From contig CP060761.1 of the NCBI GenBank assembly GCA_023205875.1, forward strand, positions 1-64,000: a DNA stretch of 64,000 nucleotides, written 5' to 3'. The notes under the pieces are model-generated. The model was given only the letters and a program-made list of their open reading frames with translations, was not told the DNA's origin and did no database searches. Both the position numbers and the translations under genes were made by a program. Positions 1-11,400 of the stretch are shown here, in pieces (position 1 is the stretch's first letter; the number at the start of each line of letters is the position of its first letter). Origin of the DNA: Chloropicon primus. Taxonomy: Eukaryota > Chlorophyta > Chloropicophyceae > Chloropicales > Chloropicaceae.

Positions 1-210
1 GCCTAAGGCCTAAAGGCCTGGGCCTGGGCCTAAGGCCTGGCCTAAGGCCTGGGCCTGGAGCCTAAGGCCTGGGCCTAAGGCCTAGGCCTAAAGCCTAAGG
101 CCTAAGGCCTAAAGGCCTAAAACCTAAAACCTAAAACCTAAAACCTAACAACCTAACAACCTAACAACCTAACAACCTAACAACCTAACAACCTACAAAC
201 CTACAATCCT
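1..210. repeat. Degenerate telomere-like and GGCCTAAG-type repeats
   Basis: The first 110 bases are irregular runs of GGCCTAAGG and GGCCTGGG units. They grade into four CCTAAAA-like 7-mers (about 115-145) and then six CCTAACAA 8-mers (about 146-190). The C-rich strand reads 5' to 3' from the left edge, as expected for a left chromosome end. The units resemble, but do not exactly match, the plant/algal CCCTAAA telomere, so this is best read as telomere-adjacent or decayed telomeric sequence. Confidence 0.7.
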
Positions 211-216
211 AAACCT

Positions 217-905
217 AAGGAAGGACGACCTGGCCAAGGAAAGGAGCCGGAGAACAAAAGAAGCCTAAGAGAAAGACACCGTCGCATCATCCAACCTTTC
301 CATGGTGCCTCCAAGCCACCGCGTTTCCTAAATCCTTGGGAGTCCTAAAACCTAACGCCTAAAAGGCCCTCTCGTGGGTCCGAAGTGCCTTGAGTAGGGT
401 TTGCCCGAGGAAGGAAGGAAGGACGACCTGGCCAAGGAAAGGAGCCGGAGAACAAAAGAAGCCTAAGAGAAAGACACCGTCGCATCATCCAAGCTTGCCG
501 TGGTGCCTCCGAGTCACCGCGTTTCCTAAAGCCTTGGGAGTCCTAAAACCTAACGCCTAAAAGGCCCTCTCGTGGGTCCGAAGTGCCTTGAGTAGGGTTT
601 GCCCGAGGAAGAAAGGAAGGACGACCTGGCCAAGGAAAGGAGCCGGAGAACAAAAGAAGCCTAGGAGAAAGACACCGTCGCATCATCCAAGCTTGCCGTG
701 GTGCCTCCGAGTCACCGCGTTTCCTAAAGCCTTGGGAGTCCTAAAACCTAACGCCTAAAAGGCCCTCTCGTGGGTCCGAAGTGCCTTGAGTAGGGTTTGC
801 CCGAGGAAGAAGGAAGGACGACCTGGCCAAGGAAAGGAGCCGGAGAACAAAAGAAGCCTAAGAGAAAGGCACCGCCGCATCATACAAGCTTTCCGTGGTG
901 CCTCC
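217..905. repeat. Subtelomeric tandem repeat, about 198-bp unit, about 3.5 copies
   Basis: A unit beginning AAGGACGACCTGGCCAAGGA recurs at 221, 419, 617 and 814, giving a period of 197-198 bp. The first three copies are complete and nearly identical; the fourth breaks off near 905. Each unit contains short telomere-like bits (CCTAAAACCTAACGCCTAAAA), suggesting that the satellite grew out of telomeric sequence. No coding potential is evident. Confidence 0.9.
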
Positions 906-2462
906 AAGCCTAAACCGCATGTTTTCCTTCTGGTATAGGTTTAAGTGTGATCTGGGTTTTAGTCGGCCCTAAACCAGGTCGCATAAGACGACGGATTCCA
1001 GCAGAAGAGTGGATCAGGGTAAGGTTTACGATTGGACCTCGTTATTCTCTGGTGCCCTAGATTGCACTCCACCCGGAACAGGTCTCTCCATCACGGACTC
1101 CATTCACATAACATCATCATCATCCATGGAGGTCTGTGGTTTGGGTTTTAGTGGTCCGACAGATGGACCTGTACAGGTTCGACGACGACGGAAACATACA
1201 CCATATTAGAGGAGTATTCAAATATAAAATACAAGCCCCTTCTGACAAAGTTTTACAGCCATCGGACACGAACTGGATCCGTCACTCCACTATTCGTGCC
1301 AAAAAGTAGGCCCCAAAATGGACAATAATAGCTACAGAATCATATCATACACACCTACATTACACAATCAACTCAGCATGAACCAAACCAAGAGGATCCA
1401 AGCCACGAACAACTACCCACAGACACCTCTCCTCGCCTTCCCTCCTCTCCCACACTCCAGCATTGCCCCAAGAACACCTCACCTCTCCCACCCCTCGACG
1501 CCGGTGCCCGGACCCGAGCACACATCATCTGGCCCCTCCTCCCACTCATTGTCATGGTCCATGACTCATGGAGCAAGGCCACTGAGATCAACGCATTCCA
1601 ATAACCCCAATTGGGCCCCCACAGACCCAAAGACACCTCAAAATCAATCATGTGCCTCTCCGCTGGACCTCCATTAGCCCCTCCACAGGCCCTCCATCAG
1701 CTCCCCATGAGGTTCTCCAAGCCTAATCAGAAGATGCCACCAAAGTCCACCGATGAACCCAACACACAGAAGCATTCCAACACTAACATAACAACCCAAG
1801 ATCACCTCCTCACCTCCCCTCTCCTCTCCGCCATCACCCAGCAGGCTGGGCTTGGGCGTGGTGATTCACCATGCATTGTGTCAGCCCCCGGGCCGGGGCC
1901 ATGGAGCAGAAGAACTACTGAAGGGGCACGAACAAGTCACCCAAAACCACAGAGATGCCCTTCGACCCACTCATTGCCCCCAACATTCTCCTCCCCTCCC
2001 CTCCCACACTCCTGCATTGCCCCAAACAGCCTCCTCCCTCTCCCTCGACGGCGGTGCGGGTGGGCTGCCCCTTGTCCCATCCCATCTGTGCCTCTCTCCT
2101 GGCCACCCTCAGCCCAAGCAAACCTCTTGGAACCTTGGCAAAGCAAACGCATGAAGCGCCTCTGCATTCCTTGGGGACCTCAAGTTGGGGTTAGGGCCTG
2201 GTTCCTTTGGGCATCCGATGTGAGTGACCCAACCGGGGCTTCGCCTGGTCGCGGCTCGCGCGTCGTCGGGTCGGTCGGATGGGGTCGGGGCTCGTGAAGA
2301 TCGAGTTGAGGACGCAGGGGTAGAGAGTGCAGAAGTAAATAGAAAAGATCTAATATTATTAAAATAGGATTCTACTTAGGAAAATTTGTTAGTTTAATTT
2401 TTTTATCATCATAACGCCTTTCATTCTCTTGATGAAGGCTTGGGCGTAAAACTTTTCACGCT
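906..2462. other. Gene-free subtelomeric stretch and 3' flank of the giant gene
   Basis: I see no recognisable gene here. Short open frames exist but have no family signature and biased, C-rich composition. Two weakly similar C/T-rich blocks occur near 1420-1530 and 1965-2090 (both contain CCCACACTCC then GCATTGCCCC), looking like old diverged duplicates. The last 120 bases (about 2337-2420) are AT-rich and are the likely 3' untranslated and polyadenylation region of the minus-strand gene that ends at 2463. Confidence 0.6.
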
Positions 2463-5400
2463 CTACTTCTTCTCATTTCTCAACTTGGCAATAGCCTTGA
2501 GCTTCATGCGGGCCTTCTGCCACTCAGGTGCAGCGGTAGTTGTGCTCGTCCTCGATCTTCTGAAAGAATGGAGCTTCTCCACGCTCCTGAGCTTGGAGCG
2601 AGCCTGGTTGATGAGCTTGCAGAAGTCAGACTTCTCATCCGTGGACATGCTGCTGTTGAGCAGAGTTCCTTGCTCGATCTTGTTCAAGCTCTGCTTCAAG
2701 ATATGAAGCTTGTCAGAGGTGAGCTGCTGGGTGTTGCCCTCCTTGCTGACCACCTCATCCTGGCTGTCAACGAGCGTGGTACTCAGCTCCTGCCAGGTGT
2801 GCATCGCAAACTCAAGATCCCTTTCCGTGGTAGTCTCAACGACACTCTGAGAAAGCTGCGAGATGGAAGCTTCAAACTCCTTTCCAAGCAACTCCATGCT
2901 TTCCTCGATACTGCTCTCAGACACGTTTGCGGTCTGCTTCGTGCTTGTGCTGTAAAGAGGGTTGCTGTAAGCAGACGAAGAGATGTTCTTGCTCCTGCCG
3001 TCGTCAAGAAGCTCGCTACCCTCGCCGTCACTTCCTTGTGGCGACTCGGCTATGGATGGCATAATGTTCTCGTCCTCCTCTTCCTTGTCGAACAGAGGGT
3101 TGGACAAGAAAGACATTCTGGCACCAGACTTCATAGCAATCGTGCTCTTCCTGGACTTTCCTCCAGAAAGTCCGAACATAGGGTTCATCAAAAGCATGCT
3201 CTGTCTCGAGTTTGGCTCGGACTTGTTGGATCCCTGGCTCACCGCAGAATACTGGGCGGAGCTTGGAGCAGCATTGCTCTCTCTCTTTCTCTTCTGCCTG
3301 ACGTACACGAAGGCAAGTCCCATCATGCAGCAGACGGCTGCACCGACGATGCCACCGACCATGACCATGGAAACGGAAGCAGTGGAAACCTCGCCCTCGG
3401 CGTCTCCGGTCTCGGACTCGAGCTTTCCGCCTTCCGTCTCCTCGACCTCGGAGGACGTCGTATCGCTTCCGTCGTGCGACTGGCCATCTTCAGAGTCTTG
3501 TCCCTCGCCATCAGAGTTAGAATCTTCATCATCCGTCACAACGCCAGACCCATCTGTCGAGTTCGAGGCTGGAGGTGGTGGCGGCGGCGACAGCTGCTCG
3601 CACCCGCTTGTGGTACAAGACTGGAAGTCCTGCGTGTAAGCACACTCCTTTCCATTGTTTTCGGCTGAGCTGACGATGTTGAAAAGTCTGCATCTAGTGT
3701 AGAGTCCAACGCCGGCATCCAGCTTGCATTCACCGTAGTCAGAGAATTCTCCAACGCAATCCACTGGAGCTCCGCATCCCTGGGAGGAGCACTTGAGCTC
3801 GTTGTGAGTGTAGTCACACTGCGTTCCGTTGTATGCGCTTGGTACAGAAACTTCGTACCTCCTGCACTTGACGTTCTCCTCAGCAATAGTATCGAACCAG
3901 CATCCGCCTTGGTCCATCCATTTGCCAACACAGTCCACTGGCTGAGAGCATTCCTCGTTGGTGCACTGCTTGAGGTTGTCCACGAATGGACAGGCAAAAC
4001 CGTTGTGAGCAGCGTTGGTGCTGATCTTGTAGTGCCTGCACTTCTTGTTCTTGTGGTTCTCCTCATCGTAGAAGCACTCGTCATACTTGTCCCAAGCTCC
4101 GACGCAGTCGACAGGCTGCGTGCAACCGCTCACAGTGCACTGCACATAGCTATCAGCGTATGGGCAAGCATATCCACTGTGGGCAGCAGCTCTCTCAACC
4201 TCGTAGGTGCGGCATCTCTTGTTCTTGTGAGACTCGGCGTCATGGGTGCACACACCATAGTCGCCCCATTGTCCCAAGCAGTCCACTGGCTGGGCGCAGC
4301 CCTCAGTGGTGCACTGCTTGTAGGAGTTCTTGTATGGGCATCCGTAACCGTTGTGTGCGGCACTCGTGCTGACAGAGTAAGTCCTGCACCTCCTGTTCTT
4401 GTGGTCGTTCGTGTCGTGGAAGCAGGCGCCGTAGGCACCCCAGTCTCCAACACAGTCCACAGGCTGCTCGCAGTTCTCTTGCTCGCATTCCACAAGCCCA
4501 TCCTTGAATGGACACTGAGTGCCTCCCAAGTCCGCCTTGGTGCTGACAAGATAGGTTCTGCACCTCTCGTTCTTGTGATCAGCAGCAACGTGGTTGCAGC
4601 TGCCGTACGTAGTCCACTCGCCCTCGCAGTCCACAGGCTGGCCGCAGCCGCTCTTGGTGCATTGCTTGAGCTTGTCCTCGTGTGGGCAAGCAAAACCGTT
4701 GTTGGCGGCAGCCTGGCTCACACTGTACACGCGGCAGCGCTCGTTCTCGTGATCGTTCTCGTCGTAGTGGCAGGCATCGTAGTCACCCCAAGATCCGACG
4801 CAGTCCACAGGCTGGGCGCACTCCTCGGTGGTGCACTGCTCGAACTCGTTGGCGTATGGGCAAGCATAACCGTTGTGAGTCGAAGGCACGGCAACCTTGT
4901 ACAGTCTGCACCTTTTGTTCTTGTGCTCCTCGGTATCGTGGTAGCACTCGGCATACTCGTCCCAGGCTCCGACGCAGTCAACAGGCTGGACGCAGAGCTC
5001 GGTGCTGCACTGGATGTAACTGTCAGTGTATGGGCAAGCATATCCATTGTGGGCAGCAGACCTCTCAACCTCGTAAGTCCTGCACTTCTTGTTCTTGTGA
5101 GAGTCATCATCATGAATGCAAGATCCCCACTTGGACCATTCTCCCAAGCAGTCCACAGGCTGAGAGCAGCCCTCAGTGGTGCACTGCTTGTAGGTGTTCT
5201 TGTATGGGCATCCATAACCGTTGTGGGCGGCAAGGGTGCTGACAACGTAGTGCCTGCACCTCCTGTTCTGGTGATCGTCGCTGTCATGGAAGCAAGAGCC
5301 ATAAGGACCCCAGTCTCCAACACAGTCAACAGGCTGAGAGCAGCTCTGAGTAATACACTCGATCTTGCCGTCCTTGTAAGGACAGTCCTTTCCGTTCAAT

Positions 5401-8400
5401 GCTGGGCTCGTGTTGACTTCGTAGGTTCTGCACCTCTCATTCACGTGAGTGTCATCAACGTGCTTGCAGCTGTCGAAGGAAGTCCACTCTCCCTGGCAGT
5501 CCACAGGCTGACCGCAGCCGCTCTTGGTGCACTGCTGGAGCTTGTCCTCGTGTGGGCAAGCGTAACCGCTGTTAACAGCAGGCGTGGTCACAGCGTAGAC
5601 ACGGCAGCGCTCATTATGGTGATGCAGGTCGTTGTGGCTGCAAACGCCGTACGCCTGCCAAGCACCGACGCAGTCAACAGGCTGAGAGCACTTGTCAGTA
5701 GTGCACTGCTCAAGCTCGTTGGCGTATGGGCAAGCATAACCGTTGAAGGCAGAAGGCACAGAGACCTTGTAGAGTCTGCACCTCTTGTTCTTGTGAAGCT
5801 CCTCGTCATGGAAGCACTCATCATACTCGTCCCAGGCTCCGACGCAGTCAATAGGCTGAGCGCAGCCACTCACGGTGCACTGCACATAGCTGTCAGTGTA
5901 AGCGCAAGCGTAGCCCATGTGGGCAGCAGCTCTCTCCACGACGTAGGTGCGGCATCTGGAGTTGGTATGCTGGTTCTCATTGTAGACACAATCCGTGTAA
6001 GATCCCCATTGTCCCAAGCAGTCCACTGGCTGGGCGCAGCCCTCGGTGGTGCACTGCTTGTAGGCATTGGCGTATGGGCATCCGAAACCGTTGTGCGCGA
6101 CATCGGTGCTGACGATGTAGTTTCTGCACCTCCTGTTCTTGTGGTCCTGGTCATCGTGGTAGCACATTCCGTACTCGCCCCAGTCGCCAACGCAGTCAAC
6201 TGGCTGGGTACAGGTACTGCTTTCGCACTCGACCAAACCATTCAAGTGTGGGCACTGCTTACCTCCCAAATCAGGGACAGTAGTGACCTTGTAAGCCCTG
6301 CACCTCTCGTTCTTGTGACCGTCTTCCACATGGTTACAGTTTCCGTACTCGCTCCACTCGCCCTCGCAGTCCACAGGCTGGCCGCAGCCGCTCTTGGTGC
6401 ACTGCTTGAGCTGATCCGCATGTGGGCAAGCGTAACCGTTGTTAAGAGCGCTTTGCAAAACGCTGTACACGCGGCAACGCTCGTTCTCATGCTCGTAGTT
6501 CTCGTAGTGGCAGGCATCGTAAGCACCCCAGGCTCCAACGCAGTCAACAGGCTGAGGGCACTCATCCACGGTGCACTGCTTGTACTCGTTCCTGTATGGG
6601 CAAGCATATCCGTTGTGGGTAGCAAAGACACGGACCTTGTACAACCTGCATCTCTTGTTCTTGTGAGTATCCTTGTCATAGTAGCAAGATCCATAGATGT
6701 CCCAGTCTCCCTCGCAGTCAACAGGCTGTGTGCAACCGCTCACAGTGCACTGCTGGTAGCTGTCGGCGTATGGGCAAGCATAACCACTGTGGGCAGCAGC
6801 TCTGCTCACAGCGTAAGTCCTGCACTTCTTGTTCTTGTGGGTCTTGTCGTCATGCGTGCAAGCTCCGTACTGCTCCCAAGCTCCCAAGCAGTCCACTGGC
6901 TGGGCGCAGCCCTCAGTGGTGCACTGCTTGTAGGCGTTGGCGTACGCACATCCGTAACCGTTGTGCGAAGCAGCGGTGGCGATCTTGTAGTTCCTGCACC
7001 TCCTGTTCTTGTGGTCCGCATCGTCATGGAAGCAGGCGCCGTAGGCCTCCCAGTCCCCAACGCAATCGACAGGCTGGGTACAGTCATCCGTGGTGCACTC
7101 AACCAAACCATTCAAGTGTGGGCACAGCTTGCCGTTCAAAGAAGCTGGAGTAACAACCTTATAGGTTCTGCAGTGGTCGTTCTTGTGGCCATCCTCAACG
7201 TGCTTGCAGGCATCGTAAGTTGTCCAGGCGCCCTCGCAGTCCACAGGCTGTCCGCATCCACCGGTCATGCACTGTCTTTCGTCATGCTCGAAAGGACAAG
7301 TGTAACCGTCGTTCAATGCAACCTGGGTCACACTGTACATGCGGCAACGCTCATTCGTCTCCTCCTTGCTGTTGTAATGGCATGGCTCATAGTCACCCCA
7401 AGTTCCGACGCAGTCCACTGGCTGGGCGCACTCCTCGGTGGTGCACTGCTCAAGCTCGTTGGCATATGGGCAAGCATAACCGTTGTTGGTAGCGGCGACA
7501 GAGATCTTGTACAACCTGCACCTCTTGTTGTTGTGGGCCTCGGCATCATTGAAGCACGCGGCGTACTTATCCCAGGCTCCGACGCAGTCAACAGGCTGGG
7601 CACAGCCCTCGCTTGTGCACTGACCGTAGTTGTCAGCGTACGCGCAAGCATAACCGCTGTGTGCAGCAGGTCTGCTCACAACGTAAGTTCTGCACTTCTT
7701 GTTCTTGTGGGTCTGATCGTCATGAATGCAGGCATCATATTCACTCCAAGCTCCAACGCAATCCACTGGCTGCTCGCAGCCCTCGGTGGTGCACTGCTTG
7801 TAGGCGTTCAGGTATGGGCAACCCACACCGTTGCTAGCAGCGTCAGTCGCGATGGCGTAGACTCTGCACCTCAAGTTCTTGTGCTTGTTGCTGTCGTGGA
7901 AGCAAGTGTCATAAGCACCCCAGGCTCCAACACAGTCAACAGGCTGAGAGCAGCTGTTGGTCGTGCACTCGATCTTCTTGTCCTCGAATGGGCAGGCCTT
8001 ACCGTTCAAGTCAGCATCAGTGATGACCTTGTAAGTCCTGCACTTCTCGTTCTTGTGGCCGTCCGCAACGTGCTCACAGCTTCCGTACAAGCTCCACTCG
8101 CCCTCGCAGTCCACAGGCTGGCCGCAGCCGCTCTTGGTGCAAGTCCTGAGCTTATCCTCGTGTGGGCAAACAAAACCGTTGTTCAACGCTGGCTGAGAGA
8201 CCTCGTAGACACGGCAGCGCTCGTTCTCGTGGCTGTGTTTCAGATACTCGCAAGCAGCGTACTCAGACCAGGCTCCAACGCAGTCGACAGGCTGGGCACA
8301 CTCCTCGGTGGTGCACTGCTCGAGCTTGTCGGTGTATGGGCAAGCATAACCGTTGTTGGTGGCGGCAACAGAGATCTTGTACAACCTGCACCTCTTGTTG

Positions 8401-11400
8401 TCGTGGACTTCCTTGTTGTGGAAGCAATCAGAGTAGTCATCCCAGGCTCCGACGCAGTCAACAGGCTGCACGCAAAGCTCGGTGCTGCACTGGACATAGC
8501 TGTCAGCGTATGGGCAAGTGAAACCGTTGTGGGCAGAAGCTCTGCTCACGACGTAAGTCCTGCACTTCTTGTTCTTGTGAGTATCGTCATCGTGAACACA
8601 GTCTCCGTATGTACCCCAAGCTCCCAAGCAGTCCACTGGCTGGGCGCAGCCCTCGGTGGTGCACTGCTTGTAAGCGTTGGCGTATGGGCATCCGAAACCG
8701 TTGTGGGCCACGTTGGTTGAGATGGCATAGACTCTGCACCTCCTGTTCTTGTGGTCCTCCTTGTCATGTGCGCAGGCGCTGTAGGCACCCCAGGCTCCAA
8801 CGCAATCAATAGGCTGAGAGCACTCGTCGGTACTGCACTCCACGAGTCCATCCTTGTGTGGGCACTCCTGTCCTCCGAGACCGGAATCCGCAGAAATCTT
8901 GTAGGATCTGCACTTCTGGTTCTTGTGCTGTCCATCAACGTGTGTACAGCTATCCCAGGCGCTCCACTCACCCTCGCAATCGATAGGCTGGCCGCAACCG
9001 CTCTTGGTGCAATGGTTCAAGTTGTGAGTATGAGGACATTCGTATCCGTTATGCAAGGCGGTCTGAGAAATGGTGTAGACACGGCAACGCTCGTTCTCAT
9101 GACCTTCAGAGACATACTTGCAGTCTCCGTAGTGGCTCCAGGCTCCGACACAGTCCACAGGCTGAGAGCACTCCTCCAAGGAGCACTGCTCAAGCTCATG
9201 GGTGTATGGGCAAGCATGACCATTGTTGGCCGAGGCAACAGAGATCTTGTAGGTCCTGCACTTCTTGTTCTTGTGGGCCTCCTCGTCGTGAGTGCACTGG
9301 GAGAAGTTATCCCAGGCTCCCACGCAGTCAACGGGCTGGGCGCAATCAACAGTGGTGCACTGCTCGAGCTTGTCTTCGAAAGCACATGCAATTCCATTGT
9401 GGGCAGACTCGACAGCGACTGTGTAAGTTCTGCACTTCTTGTTGTCATGCGCTTCCTTATCGTGGTAGCACTCAGAGTAGTCATCCCAGGCTCCGACGCA
9501 GTCAACAGGCTGCGTGCAAAGCTCGGTGCTGCACTGGATGTAGCTGTCAGCGTATGGGCAAGTGTAACCGTTGTGAGAAGAGGCTCTGCTCACGACGTAA
9601 GTCCTGCACTTCTTGTTCTTGTGGTCCTTCTCGTCGTGCACACAAGCTCCGTACTGCTCCCAAGCTCCCAAGCAGTCCACTGGCTGGGCGCAGCCCTCGG
9701 TGGTGCACTGCTTGTAAGCGTTGGCGTACGCACATCCGTAACCGTTGTGCGCGACATCGGTAGTGATGGCGTAGACTCTGCACCTCCTGTTCTTATGGTC
9801 TTGGACATCGTGGAAGCAGGCATCGTAAGCACCCCAGGCTCCGACGCAATCGGTTGGCTGAGAGCACTCCTCGGTGGTGCACTCGACCTTCTTGTCCTCG
9901 AATGGGCACTCGGTACCACCCAGTGCCGCCTCGGTGTTCACAACATAGGTTCTGCACCTCTCATTCTTGTGGCCAGCTTCAACATGCTTGCAGCTGCTGT
10001 ACGATTCCCAAGCTCCGACACAGTCCACAGGCTGGCCGCAGCCGCTCTTGGTGCAGTGCTTGTGCTTGTCTTCGTAAGGACAAGTGTAACCGTTGTTCAA
10101 TGCCTTTTGGCTGACGCTGTACACACGGCAACGCTCGTTCTCGTGCTCATTGTCCTTGTACAAGCATGCTCCGTAGTTGTCCCAAGCTCCGACGCAGTCG
10201 ACAGGCTGAGCGCATCCGTCGTTGGTGCACTGCTCAAGCTCGTTGGCGTATGGGCAAGCATAACCGTTGTGGGCAGCGGCGACAGAGACCTTGTACAACC
10301 TGCACCTCTTGTTCTTGTGAGCATCCTCGTCGTGGAAGCACTCGGCATAATCATCCCAGGCTCCGACGCAGTCAACAGGCTGGTCACACAAGTCAGTGCT
10401 GCACTGGATGTACATGTCAGCGTATGGGCAAGCATATCCACTGTGGGCAACAGCCCTCTCAACCTCGTAAGTCCTGCACTTCTTGTTCTTGTGCATGTCC
10501 TTGTCGTAGATGCAAGCATCGTACTCGGTCCAGGCACCCAAGCAGTCCACTGGCTGGGCGCAGCCCTCGGTGGTGCACTGCTTGTAGGCGTTCAAGTAAG
10601 CACATCCGAAACCGTTGTGCGCGGCGTTGGTGGTGATGGCATAAGTCCTGCACCTCCTGTTCTTGTGGTCATCATCGTCGTGGAAGCAGGCTCCGTACGA
10701 GCCCCAGTCTCCAACACAGTCAACAGGCTGAGAGCAGCTGTTGGTCGTGCACTCGATCTTCTTGTCCTCGAATGGGCAAGCCTTACCGCCAAAGTCCTTA
10801 ACAGTGGTGACCTTGTAAGTCCTGCACCTCTCGTTCTTGTGGCCGTCCGCAACGTGCTCACAGCTTCCGTACAAGCTCCACTCGCCCTCGCAGTCCACAG
10901 GCTGGCCGCAGCCGCTCTTGGTGCAAGTCCTGAGCTTGTCCTCGTGTGGGCAAGCATAACCGTTGTTCAACGCTGGCTGAGAGACCTCGTAGACACGGCA
11001 GCGCTCGTTCTCGTGGTCAGACACCTCGTAGCTGCACTCGCCATAAGCTCCCCAAGATCCAACGCAGTCGACAGGCTGAGCGCATCCGTCGTTGGTGCAC
11101 TGCTCAAGCTTGTCAGCGTATGGGCAAGCAAAACCGTTGTGGCCAGACGCAACAGTAACCTTGTACAACCTGCACCTCTTGTTCTCGTGGGCCTCCTCAT
11201 CGTGGTAGCACTCGGCATACTCGTCCCAGGCTCCGACGCAGTCCACTGGCTGCGTGCACAAGCTGGTGCTGCACTGGATGTAGCTGTCGGCGTATGGGCA
11301 AGTGTAACCGTTATGAGAAGAGGCTCTGCTCACGACGTAAGTCCTGCACTTCTTGTTCTTGTGGTCCTTCTCGTCGTGGATGCAAGCACCGTACTCCTCC

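Noticed and set aside
1318-2297. Open frames of 119 and 228 codons in the subtelomeric gap
   Set aside because: Pro/Ser/His-rich translations with no family signal, overlapping frames on both strands, and non-coding composition.
906-2462. Search for transposon or virus-derived sequence
   Set aside because: No terminal repeats, target duplications, or recognisable polymerase, integrase, transposase or capsid coding sequence here or elsewhere in the window.
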